NCBI RefSeq assembly: GCF_902459465.1 | Contig: NW_022985694.1 | Coordinates: forward strand, 1-64,000 | DNA: 64,000 nucleotides | Direction of reading: 5' to 3' | DNA from: Asterias rubens | Lineage: Eukaryota > Echinodermata > Asteroidea > Forcipulatida > Asteriidae | Shown: positions 24,701 through 35,703 of the stretch, piece after piece | Layout: every line of letters starts with the position of its first letter | Numbering within the stretch: position 1 is the stretch's first letter | Position numbers and translations under genes: made by a program | Notes under the pieces: generated by a model | What the model saw: only the letters and a program-made list of their open reading frames with translations | Databases searched by the model: none | What the model was told of the DNA's origin: nothing

Positions 24701-27700
24701 GGTCCAATCTGCCTTTCAACTTGCTATATAGTTTTCCAGCTGGTTCTCTTCAATTTATATTTTTATATATGTATTTTCTACAACTGTGTGCTGTTTTTTA
24801 CATTTCCTACAATATTTTGCAATTACAATCAGAATACATGTACGTAACGCTTTGCCTCAATTTACCATTTTTTGTTTGCCTCTAACTACATATTTAAAAT
24901 TACTATTAGACTCATCTAGGTTTCCATGGAATAATTTTCAACTAAGTGGAAACCATTGTGTTAGACCCAACAGGATTCTATTTAGCGGGACCCAACGGGA
25001 TCCCGTTCAGCGGAACCCACATGATCTAATGGGATCCCATTTAGCAGGATCAAACGGGATCCAATTCAGTGAGACGATACGCAATCCCATTCAGCGTGGT
25101 CCAATGGGATCCCATTCAGTGAGACGCAATGGGATCCCATTCAGCGGGGTCCAATGGGATCTCATTCAGTGGGGTCCAATGGGATCTCATTCAGTGGGGT
25201 CCAATGGGATCTCATTCAGTGGGGTCCAATGGGATCCCATTCAGCGGGGTCCAATGGGATCCCATTCAGTGAGAGGCAATGGGATCCCATTCAGCGGGAT
25301 CCAATCAGCGGGGTCCAATGGGATCCCATTCAGTGAGACGCAATGGGATCCCATTCAGCGGGGTCCAATGGGATCCCATTCAGTGAGGTCCAATGGGATC
25401 CCATTCAGTGGGGTCCAATGGGATCCCATTCAGTGAGACGCAATGGGATCCCATTCAGTGGGGTCCAATGGGATCCCATTCAGTGGGGTCCAATGGGATC
25501 CCATTCAGCGGGGTCCAATGGGATCCCATTCAGTGGGGTTCAATGGAATCCCATTCAGTGGAATCCAATGGGATCCCATTCTGCAGGGTACAATGGGATC
25601 CCAGTTAGTGGGGTCCAATGGGATCCCATTCAGTAAGAGACAACGGGATCCCATTCAGCTGGTCCCAATAGGATCCCATTCTGCATGATCCAACGGGATC
25701 CCATTCAGCGGGGACTAATGGGATCCCATTCAGTGAGAGGCAATGGGATCCCATTCATCTGGTCCCAATGGGATCCCATTCTGCAGGATCCAACGGGATC
25801 CCATTCTGCAGGGTCCAATGGGATCCCAGTTAGTGGGGTCCAATCTGCCTTTCAACTTGCTATATAATTTTCCAGCTGGTTCTCTTCAATTTATATTTTT
25901 ATATATGTATTTTCTACAACTGTGCGCTGTATTTTACATTTCCTACAATATTTTGCAATTACAATCAGAATACATGTACGTAACGCTTTGCCTCAATTTA
26001 GGGATCCAGCGGGATCCAATCAGCGGGGTCCAATGGGATCCCATTCAGTGAGACGCAATGGGATCCCATTCAGCGGGGTCCAATGGGATCCCATTCAGTG
26101 AGGTCCAATGGGATTCCATTCAGTGGGGTCCAATGGGATCCCATTCAGTGAGACGCAATGGGATCCCATTCAGTGGGGTCCAATGGGATCCCATTCAGTG
26201 GGGTCCAATGGGATCCCATTCAGCGGGGTCCAATGGGATCCCATTCAGTGGGGTTCAATGGAATCCCATTCAGTGGAATCCAATGGGATCCCATTCTGCA
26301 GGGTACAATGGGATCCCAGTTAGTGGGGTCCAATGGGATCCCATTCAGTAAGAGGCAACGGGATCCCATTCAGCTGGTCCCAATAGGATCCCATTCTGCA
26401 TGATCCAACGGGATCCCATTCAGCGGGGACTAATGGGATCCCATTCAGTGAGAGGCAATGGGATCCCATTCAGCTGGTCCCAATGGGATCCCATTCTGCA
26501 GGATCCAACGGGATCCCATTCTGCAGGGTCCAATGGGATCCCAGTTAGTGGGGTCCAATCTGCCTTTCAACTTGCTATATAGTTTTCCAGCTGGTTCTCT
26601 TCAATTTATATTTTTATATATGTATTTTCTACAACTGTGTGCTGTTTTTTACATTTCCTACAATATTTTGCAATTACAATCAGAATACATGTACGTAACG
26701 CTTTGCCTCAATTTACCATTTTTTGTTTGCCTCTAACTACATATTTAAAATTAATATTAGACTCATCTAGGTTTCCATGGAATAATTTTCAACTAAGTGG
26801 AAACCATTGTGTTAGACCCAACAGGATTCTATTTAGCGGGACCCAACGGGATCCCGTTCAGCGGAACCCACATGATCTAATGGGATCCCATTTAGCAGGA
26901 TCAAACGGGATCCAATTCAGTGAGACGATACGCAATCCCATTCAGCGTGGTCCAATGGGATCCCATTCAGTGAGACGCAATGGGATCCCATTCAGCGGGG
27001 TCCAATGGGATCTCATTCAGTGGGGTCCAATGGGATCTCATTCAGTGGGGTCCAATGGGATCTCATTCAGTGGGGTCCAATGGGATCCCATTCAGCGGGG
27101 TCCAATGGGATCCCATTCAGTGAGAGGCAATGGGATCCCATTCAGCGGGATCCAATCAGCGGGGTCCAATGGGATCCCATTCAGTGAGACGCAATGGGAT
27201 CCCATTCAGCGGGGTCCAATGGGATCCCATTCAGTGAGGTCCAATGGGATCCCATTCAGTGGGGTCCAATGGGATCCCATTCAGTGAGACGCAATGGGAT
27301 CCCATTCAGTGGGGTCCAATGGGATCCCATTCAGTGGGGTCCAATGGGATCCCATTCAGCGGGGTCCAATGGGATCCCATTCAGTGGGGTTCAATGGAAT
27401 CCCATTCAGTGGAATCCAATGGGATCCCATTCTGCAGGGTACAATGGGATCCCAGTTAGTGGGGTCCAATGGGATCCCATTCAGTAAGAGACAACGGGAT
27501 CCCATTCAGCTGGTCCCAATAGGATCCCATTCTGCATGATCCAACGGGATCCCATTCAGCGGGGACTAATGGGATCCCATTCAGTGAGAGGCAATGGGAT
27601 CCCATTCAGCTGGTCCCAATGGGATCCCATTCTGCAGGATCCAACGGGATCCCATTCTGCAGGGTCCAATGGGATCCCAGTTAGTGGGGTCCAATCTGCC

Positions 27701-28830
27701 TTTCAACTTGCTATATAATTTTCCAGCTGGTTCTCTTCAATTTATATTTTTATATATGTATTTTCTACAACTGTGTGCTGTATTTTACATTTCCTACAAT
27801 ATTTTGCAATTACAATCAGAATACATGTACGTAACGCTTTGCCTCAATTTAGGGATCCAGCGGGATCCAATCAGCGGGGTCCAATGGGATCCCATTCAGT
27901 GAGACGCAATGGGATCCCATTCAGCGGGGTCCAATGGGATCCCATTCAGTGAGGTCCAATGGGATCCCATTCAGTGGGGTCCAATGGGATCCCATTCAGT
28001 GAGACGCAATGGGATCCCATTCAGTGGGGTCCAATGGGATCCCATTCAGTGGGGTCCAATGGGATCCCATTCAGCGGGGTCCAATGGGATCCCATTCAGT
28101 GGGGTTCAATGGAATCCCATTCAGTGGAATCCAATGGGATCCCATTCTGCAGGGTACAATGGGATCCCATTCTGCATGATCCAACGGGATCCCATTCAGC
28201 GGGGACTAATGGGATCCCAATCAGTGAGAGGCAATGGGATCCCATTCAGCTGGTCCCAATGGGATCCCATTCTGCAGGATCCAACGGGATCCCATTCTGC
28301 AGGGTCCAATGGGATCCCAGTTAGTGGGGTCCAATGGGATCCCATTCAGTAAGAGGCAACGGGATCCCATTCAGCTGGTCCCAATGGGATCCCATTCTGT
28401 AGGATCCAACGGGATCCCATTCAGCTGGTCCCAATAGGATCCCATTCAGCAGGTACCCAACAGGATCCCATTTAGTGGGGTCCAATGGGATCCCATTCTG
28501 CGGGATCCAACGGGATTCCATTCAGCAGGACCCAACGGGATCCCATTCAGCAGGACCCAACAGGATCCCATTCAGCAGGACCCAACGGGATCCCATTCAG
28601 CAGGATCCCATTGAAGTGGATAGTCTCAATGGAATTTTGGGAGATAGGATCCCGTTAGGTCCCATAGAATCGGATCCCGTTGGGTCCTGTTTAACGGGAT
28701 CCCGTTGGCTCACTTTCAGTTGGACCCAACGGGATCCCATTGTCCCAATTTCCAATGGGATCCAGTTCAATGGGATCCCGTTGGATCTTGTTCAACGGGA
28801 TTCAACTGGATTTTTCTCCTGGGGAAGTAC
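21718..28830. repeat. Satellite with dimeric higher-order structure on a 25-bp palindromic monomer
   Basis: Unit starts (caatctgcctttcaacttgc) fall at 21718, 22854, 23990, 24705, 25841, 26556 and 27692, so unit lengths are 1136, 1136, 715, 1136, 715, 1136 and a last, longer degenerate one. Each unit has an AT-rich head of about 150-290 bp and a body of 25-bp monomers (aatgggatcccattcagtggggtcc type). The first 14 bases of the monomer are a perfect palindrome containing a BamHI site. The 715-bp units lack 421 bp relative to the long units, from after cctcaattta in the head to a gggatccagcgggatcc junction. From about 28430 the monomers diverge (gggatcccgttgggtcc) and fade out by 28830. Confidence 0.95.
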
Positions 28831-28973
28831 ATGTATTGTCAACGCAGCTTGGTGGTGTATCCCTGAAATGCGATAGTTGGACAGCTGTCATACATATCAG
28901 TCACAATATGCTCTTCTTAGCTACCAAAATGACCTTATTTGTTAATGTATTTTTTTACTCTTTTTTTCTCTAG

Positions 28974-30660
28974 ACAATTTTCAGCAGCAGGTTCTGCAGA
29001 AACTGCAGAAACTGGAAGATGTGCAGGCCCAGATAGTTGATATGCTGGCAAACCTGGCAAAATCATCAGCAACTACACGGGTAGGTCCTGCCGACCTGCA
29101 GGAGCCCTTATTGGAACCTGTAAAGACAATGCAGGAATTCGACGTGCTCGAAATGAGACTCGCAGAGTCAGATTTTAAGAAGAGAATGGTAAGTTTAAAA
29201 ATACTTGCATACTAACTTGGCATTATTTAACCATCCATTCAAATGATGTTTGTTTTTCCTTTTTGTCCAGCTTTAATTATATAAACCTTGAATATCCGGA
29301 GTTTTTGATTTATACATGCCTTGATTACTTAATTGCCATGTTTAAAAAAAAAAGGGAAAAGCTGCAAATTGTGCAAATGATAAATTAATATTTACTGCAT
29401 CAGGGTGACTCGGTGAGGTTTTAGTAGGAGAAACATTCATAGTACTGTATGGAAATGAGAAGGTTGACTCCTATTTTTGTGAGAATCTGCAGCATTGTAA
29501 TTGATAATGGTACTTTTAATTTCAGATCAACTACCCGAGTCTAGTCGGCGGTGCCAATATTGCCCAAACAAGTCGGCGTTTCATGAAAAAGCTGGGGTCA
29601 AATAATCTTTGGTCGGATTTCAACGTGTTTGGGCGGAAGGGGAAGCGTGGTCTGAAGTCGACCAGATTTTATCCAGTCATTGTCAGTAAGTGATCAATTA
29701 GTATGATCAATTAGCCAATTTCAATTTCACTTTTATATGTTTCTGGATTCACCTGAAGAGTTACAATGATTGGGGATCAATTGGACATTGATAGTCTCTA
29801 GCAACCTAACTACCTTACACATTTATTCAACCTGTAGTTTGTTATTGTTAACATTCTGCATTATCAAAAACTAGAATTTAAGCATATTCTTTTTATACAA
29901 TTTGTCAATTCCTTATCCCCTTCTTTGATTCTCTTTTAAAAGTACCTTATAACTATTTATTTTCTGTCTTTCAGGAGCCTGCGTAATGACACACAAGGGC
30001 GCCAAAGAGACGGAGACTGAAGAAGTCCTAGGGGACTTTCTCAAGCGAACCCCATATCTTCCAGCAGGGAGGAAATGCAAGGTAAATTTCAAAGTGCATT
30101 CAACCTTTTTTGACAAATTTTTGCTTCGACATTAACCCTAATACCATTGGGCTTTTTTGATCACATGAGTCCATTGGGGGGGGGGGGCACAATGTGCCAC
30201 CCCCCCCCCCCACGGGATTAGGGTTTTAAAAAAAAACGTATATTTCACAGTTATCTTTTAATTGAATGAGTGAAAACTCTGTAGTTACGTGTGAGTGCCC
30301 TTTGAAAGGGATGGACCCATTATCCAGCCAAAATTATCTGTAAAACAATATTGTACATGAAGCACATCATTAGTCCAGTTTTGCCCTTGTTGATGGGGGT
30401 GGCTGGATTCACCTCACTGCCACCCTAACTTATCCAGTCGTCAGTTTTTAGGTTTCGAGACTTCATATTTTTGGGATTTTATGGTATAGTTGAAATGAAC
30501 ATTTAATTTATACATAAGTGTTTGCTCTGATTTGCAGAAACCTGATACCGTTGGGGCTGGAGTTCCAGCTGTCGCTGCCGAAGATGTTGCCGAAGATGTT
30601 GCAACAGATGCTGATGTTGCAGATGCTACTGAAGACGAGGAGGGTGCCATGGATAATTGA
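28974..30660 (+). CDS. DUF4806-like protein, 3' exons only
   Basis: Four exons with good borders: 28974-29188 (acceptor CTCTAG, donor GTAAGT), 29526-29685, 29975-30081 and 30538-30660 ending in TGA. The first exon is a Gln/Leu-rich likely coiled coil (QQQVLQKLQKLEDVQAQIVD), then an acidic LEMRLAESDFKKRM segment. Exon 2 has the GG-x-N..TSRRFMKKLGSNNLW and GRKGKRG pattern, and exon 3 a short helical part ending LPAGRKCK. This order fits the DUF4806 domain found in many invertebrate proteins, often from mobile DNA. The C-terminus is Ala/Asp/Glu-rich. No upstream exon was found: the 7-kb satellite begins 145 bp before the first visible exon. The stop lies 51 bp before the CMC element, so the 3' UTR was probably hit by that insertion. 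Confidence 0.7.
30131..30228. repeat. Small hairpin with facing G12 and C12 runs
   Basis: AACCCTAAT (30134-30142) pairs with ATTAGGGTT (30217-30225). Inside, G12 (30176-30187) faces C12 (30200-30211) around CACAATGTG. It lies in an intron of the DUF4806-like gene and looks like a tiny foldback element. Confidence 0.7.
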
Positions 30661-31592
30661 AAAGGATAAACGCTGATGACATCTGTTCTCGATTCACTTT
30701 GTAGTTACATACACTCAAAAAAATGAATCTCACCTGAAGTAAGTATTAAACAAATTAAATTAGTCGATATTACTTAAAGGTATGTTTTTGTTGACTTTAT
30801 GGAAATCCTTTAGTTAGAAAAACTTAAAATTTGAAAAAGTTTGTAACACTTAGTTACTTTAGTTGTAACGATGCGAAAAAAAGAGTAAAGCCAACATCAT
30901 TCAAAATTTAGTTAATAATTATTAGTTACTTTGATTAATTGTTACTTGAAAAAAACACGCAATCAAATGTACAAGCTTCATTTAAGCACTAAATACTTAG
31001 ATTGTAATACCATATTTTTAACTTGAAATATTTACGTAATCTCAAATTGGGTAAAACTGAAAATATGATTAAGATTGTATTACTTGGTTACTTAAGTTGT
31101 ATTAAATAAAAAATACGAGTAAAGTTAACAACTTATTGTTACACACTTTAATAAATAACTACTTAAAAACAACTCAATTATATGAACTACTTTGATTGAA
31201 ATATCATTTAAATTAAAATAATAATAACGTTATCCAACTCGGGTAAGAGTCTAAAACTTGATTTTGCAAGCTATTATTTGCTCGCTTAAGTTTTAACGAT
31301 TAAAAAATATGTGTTCAGTCAACGATTTTCAAAATGGATTTAATCATTTTAAACTAAAATCATATGAGCTGGATTCTTAAGGTAAGAAACACATAGATTA
31401 TGCTGAATGCTATAGCCTGTGAGTATTGCCTCTAAATTCAGTTCACTCTGCTGCAAAATGCCGGGGGATAAACTTTTGACCTCTCAAGCCCATCAAACAA
31501 TACATGTGCATGTAAATACAGTACATGTATTTTTCTGTGTACATGGTACATAAAATTATACATGAGTTAAACAAGATCCAGGAAAAAGTCAG

Positions 31593-31731
31593 GTGACCAG
31601 TCTAGCGAAATACAATCACCCAGACACACAGCGTACTTCGTGGTACCACACGTACAGCGTCGTCACACACAAGTCACAACACGTTGCCGAGTGCCACTGT
31701 CAACATCTACCACGTGTATACTCAGTCAAGG
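31593..31731 (+). other. Candidate 5' exon of the second transposase
   Basis: A moderately GC-richer stretch in AT-rich DNA ends in TCAGTCAAG followed by a GTAAGAAC donor (31732). The next acceptor, TTTTCTGCAG, ends at 32625, ten bases before the first ATG of the zinc-finger frame. It is probably a mostly untranslated first exon. The short open frame in it has no recognised domain. Confidence 0.4.
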
Positions 31732-32142
31732 TAAGAACAATTGATTTTATGTGCATTTTCCCCTGTATTTTGTTACAATAATGTAGTTGTACCTTGTAGC
31801 TCTAGTGTAGATGATTCTTCCTCCGTGACTAGTTTATATTTCTATCTTCTCCATGTTTTTTGTTTCATTTCTGATAAACTAATTCGAATTTAAAACTTGA
31901 CATTGGTGGTTATGGTGGGCCGGACTGAGCAATGACATACACTACGTACAGTTGGCTGCTTGTATAGGATGATACATATACTAAACATGTACTTTTCTTG
32001 TTTTACTGACATTTAAAATTACTTTTAAGACTTACTGAATCTGTTAATTTATCAACATGCCTGTATGATATCGTCAGTCGGATTATTGACCTCTTCATCA
32101 CACTCACATTTCACAAAATTGAACAATAACTAGGCTAAGTAT

Positions 32143-32400
32143 AAGTGAGTTAGTTTTACTTTCACAATTATGAATATGGGTTGAATTTAAATATTTTGAG
32201 TTGTGCTTAATGACAAAGTTAAGTAAAATTAACGTGGACAATAAGTGAGTTAGTTTTACTTTCACACTTTTGTGAATATGGGTTTGAATTTAAGTATTTT
32301 GAGTTGTGCTTAATGACAAAGTTCAGTAAAGTTAATGTTGACAAAAGGTGAGTTAGTTTTACTTTCACACTGTCAAAGTGTGAAAGACAAACTAACTCAT
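32143..32400. repeat. 100-bp tandem repeat, about 2.5 copies
   Basis: gtgagttagttttactttcaca recurs near 32145, 32245 and 32348 with nearly constant sequence between. The last copy ends in a perfect inverted repeat (tttcacac then gtgtgaaa around 32365-32385). It sits in the presumed first intron of the transposase gene. Confidence 0.85.
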
Positions 32401-32634
32401 TGGGCATTGCTCCTATAAATTATGTATTGTAATTCAATGAAGTAGTTTATTCAGTCAGAGAATAGCAATTCTGCATGTCATAATATTTTCAAAGTTTGTG
32501 TGCGCATTCCCACTGACATTTGAGCAGCAAAAAGTTTTTTTTTAATTGTTGGATCTCATGTTTCATAGAATTAGCTAGATTTTTGTAATACGTGTTCTGG
32601 TATTTCATGGTTTTGTTTTCTGCAGTACGTGGTT

Positions 32635-35335
32635 ATGTGGAAATGTAAGGACTGCATCTTTCAAACTCGAAGGAAGTCAACATTATATAAACACTACAAG
32701 CTTCAGCACGGTCATTATGGTCCAAGTAATCCCCAACCATGTTTGTACAATGACTGTCCATGCAGATTTAAAACAAGTGCAGCCTTACAAACACATATGT
32801 CGAGATATCACTTGCAAGATGAATGTATTCAAAAACCCAATTGCTTTTAAATGTCATGTGTGTGAGAAGAATGATATTACCACAGAAAAAACATTCTTTG
32901 ACCATTTACATAAACATTTAAAGAATAATGAAACTGTTGTTTGTGCGTTTCACGGTTGTAGTTTTACAACAAATGTGAGTGGCACATTCAGATCCCATAA
33001 GAGTAGAACACACACACCACACACTCTGGCAGACTTCAAAATTAAGATTGTACAGCATCCAGGATGCCACACTGATGTTGATTCACAAGACACATGCTTT
33101 CCCAGAGAGTTACATGTAGAAGATGTTAAAGAAGGTGAAGACTTGTATGCAGAAGACAATTCTGAAGACCTTCATGTAAATCGATCCACACAAGCCATTG
33201 AACGAACATTTGCAGCGCTTTTACTAAAACTGGAGAACATACTTCATGTATCAAGTAAAGCAGTTGACGAGTTGGTCACTGAGTTGGAATTTATTATCAC
33301 CTCTGTTTCTACGCTTGACATACAAGGCATACTCGAAGAAACCTTGAAAAAACATAACTGTAATATTGACAAAGCTGTCATTGAAGAATTAGCAAATTCA
33401 GTTAATGCGACTAATCCCATCATCACGGCAATTGGAAAGGATGGTCCTCTTGCAACTGCATATAAAAGGAAAGAGTATTATAGAAAACACTTCAGTGTTG
33501 TACAGCCTGTTGAATACATACTCAATGCAAAGGAAAACATTACCTATCAGTATGTTCCGATTCTGCAATCATTGCAACAAGTACTAAATGTAAATGAAAT
33601 CCTCGATAAAGTGCTGAATATTGATGAAAGTGGACAAAATGAAGCTGTTGATGATATGCCACAATATAAATCATTTCGGGATGGAAATTTCTTCAAAGAA
33701 AATAGGCTTTTGTCTGGAGAAGAGTTTCAAATTTTTGTTGGCCTTTATGTAGATGATTTTGAAGTGTGTAATCCCCTGGGCACGTCAAAAAAGAAACACA
33801 AAGTTTGTGCAGTGTATTGGGTCTTGTCAGATTTGCCACTCAAGTACCGTTCTTCTTTGACTTCAATTAATCTAGCCGTTTTGTGTAAAAGTGTCGATGT
33901 GAAGAAGTATGGATTCAGTCAAGTTTTGGAACCACTTATAAAGGATCTTGTCACCTTAGAAACAAATGGTGTCTTTATTTCAAAATTGGGAAAACATATA
34001 AAGGGCACTGTTCAGTGTGTGGCAGCAGACAATCTAGGAGCCCATAGTCTTGCCGGATTTGTTGAAAGCTTTTCTGGTCATTATGTCTGCAGATTTTGCA
34101 CAGGAAAACACAGTGACTTTCAGTCGAAGGAAGTTAGATCTGGTGCCTTCCAGTTGCGAACTAAAGGAGAGCATTCTGAACATGTTAAAACTTCACTGGA
34201 GGATGAAGCCATGAACAATTGCTATGGAGTAAAACGTGACTGTGCCTTGACTAAAAAACTCAGTAACTTCCATGTCTTGACAGGCTATCCTCCTGATGTA
34301 TTACACGATATTTTTGAAGGAATTGTTCCAGTTGAACTTGCACGCTGCCTCCGTGTACTTATCTCCAAGAACTACTTCACACTTGATGAACTGAATGATG
34401 TGATCAAGCACTTCCCCTACAAATGGGCTGATAAAAGAAACTCTCCACAGCTTATTCCTGACAAATTTTTAACCACAATCCATGGTAACGCACATGAGAA
34501 CTGGGCCTTGCTAAGATTACTTCCTTTTTTTGTTGGAACTAGGATACCCCATGGGGAGCCAGCATGGGAGATCTTAATGGATTTGAAAGATATAGTTGAA
34601 CTAGTTGTGGCACCTGTTCACACTGAAGAATCCATTGCATTTCTAGATTGCAAAATTTCTGAGCACCGCCAGAAATTTCAAGTAGTTTTCCCTGATGTAA
34701 AATTGATTCCCAAACATCACTTCATTGAACACTATCCCCAACTGATTCGCTCATGGGGTCCTCTTGTGGCTTTGTGGACAATGCGATATGAAGCCAAACA
34801 CAGCTTTTTTAAGCAAGTTGCCCGCTACACAAATTGCTTCAAGAACAGATTGTTGTCACTTGCAGTAAAGCATCAGTTTATGTTATCACACCACTTCAAT
34901 TCTTCATGGACCACCAAAACTGCTATAGAAGTGTCTAACGTCTCAAATGTACCCTTAGTTGTGTTAAGGGATGATATCAAACGGGTTGTAAAACAGAAAC
35001 ATCCTCAACTGAGAACCGTACCTCTATCAAAGAGGGCATCCTACTATGGAACAAACTATGTAGTTGGAATGATTCTTACTACAGGGTCTACTGCAGGTCT
35101 CCCAGACTTTGTTGAAATTGTCCATCTTATAATTCTGCAAGATAACCTTAGCTTTGTTGTCAGGAGGCTGAGTGCATGGTACACAGAACACCTCAGATCA
35201 TTTGAGTTAGTATCATCTGTAAATGAACTTGATGTTTTGGACATCAATGAATTGACTGACTACTACCCTTTGGTATCATATACAGTTGGAGGGAAGTGTA
35301 TGGTAACTCTGAAGAGATACAATCCAACAAGCTAA
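32635..35335 (+). CDS. Zinc-finger DDE transposase (CMC/CACTA-like) of the second element
   Basis: Starts at ATG 32635, just after a TTCTGCAG acceptor. The first about 65 residues form two C2H2 fingers (CKDCIF..H..H, CLYNDC..H..H). Near 32820-32835 the frame shifts by one base, after which two more fingers (CHVCEK..H..H, CAFHGC..H..R.H) and the core continue to 35335. Core motifs: Asp pair at 33752-33757 (DDFEVCNPLG), Asp at 34028 (ADNLGAH) followed by CRFC, HD..EG near 34306-34323, IPKHHFIEHYP, and Glu at 34790 (MRYEAKHSFF). It aligns with the first element's enzyme along its length but is clearly divergent, so this is an older split of one family. Apart from the N-terminal shift the enzyme looks complete. 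The shift may be an error or the first inactivating change. Confidence 0.85.
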
Positions 35336-35692
35336 TTATTATAGGTACAGTGTAACTAAACAGACAAAATGTGTACATATTTTACTATAGCATGTACAGG
35401 TATAAAAAGATCCATTGTGGATGGTTTTGTTTATGACTGCATAGTTTTACTGTGCCACTCATCTCTGCATATTGGACAATAATTATTCTGGAAATTAAGA
35501 CACTTTTAGATAAAGTATAGGTGATTTTAAAACTAAATTGTTGAGCTTTTCCTTAACAAAAATAACAAAATGGGTGAAGGCAATCAGGAGAAAGTTTAAC
35601 ACATTGAAAAGCCTGCTTTGTGTCATTGCCCCTCAGTTATAACTTTTGAAAGATACACATGTATTTATGGGGTTTTTTTGGGTTTGTTTCAG
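35336..35692. other. Spacer between the two genes of the second element
   Basis: AT-rich, about 360 bp, with no coding potential. It ends in a GGGTTTGTTTCAG acceptor that opens the SAMD3-like gene. Confidence 0.6.
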
Positions 35693-35703
35693 ACTCAATC
35701 AGC

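Noticed and set aside
21718-28430. Regular spacing reminiscent of a CRISPR array
   Set aside because: Spacers are not unique, the genome is eukaryotic, and no cas genes exist. It is a minisatellite.
21799-28876. Many overlapping open frames with MGSHS/NGIPFS repeats
   Set aside because: The 25-bp monomer has no stops and 25 is not a multiple of 3, so all three frames stay open. These are satellite artefacts, not genes.
32717-32835. Start of the second transposase at ATG 32717
   Set aside because: It would discard two well-formed zinc fingers encoded from 32635 in the neighbouring frame. A one-base shift explains the data better.
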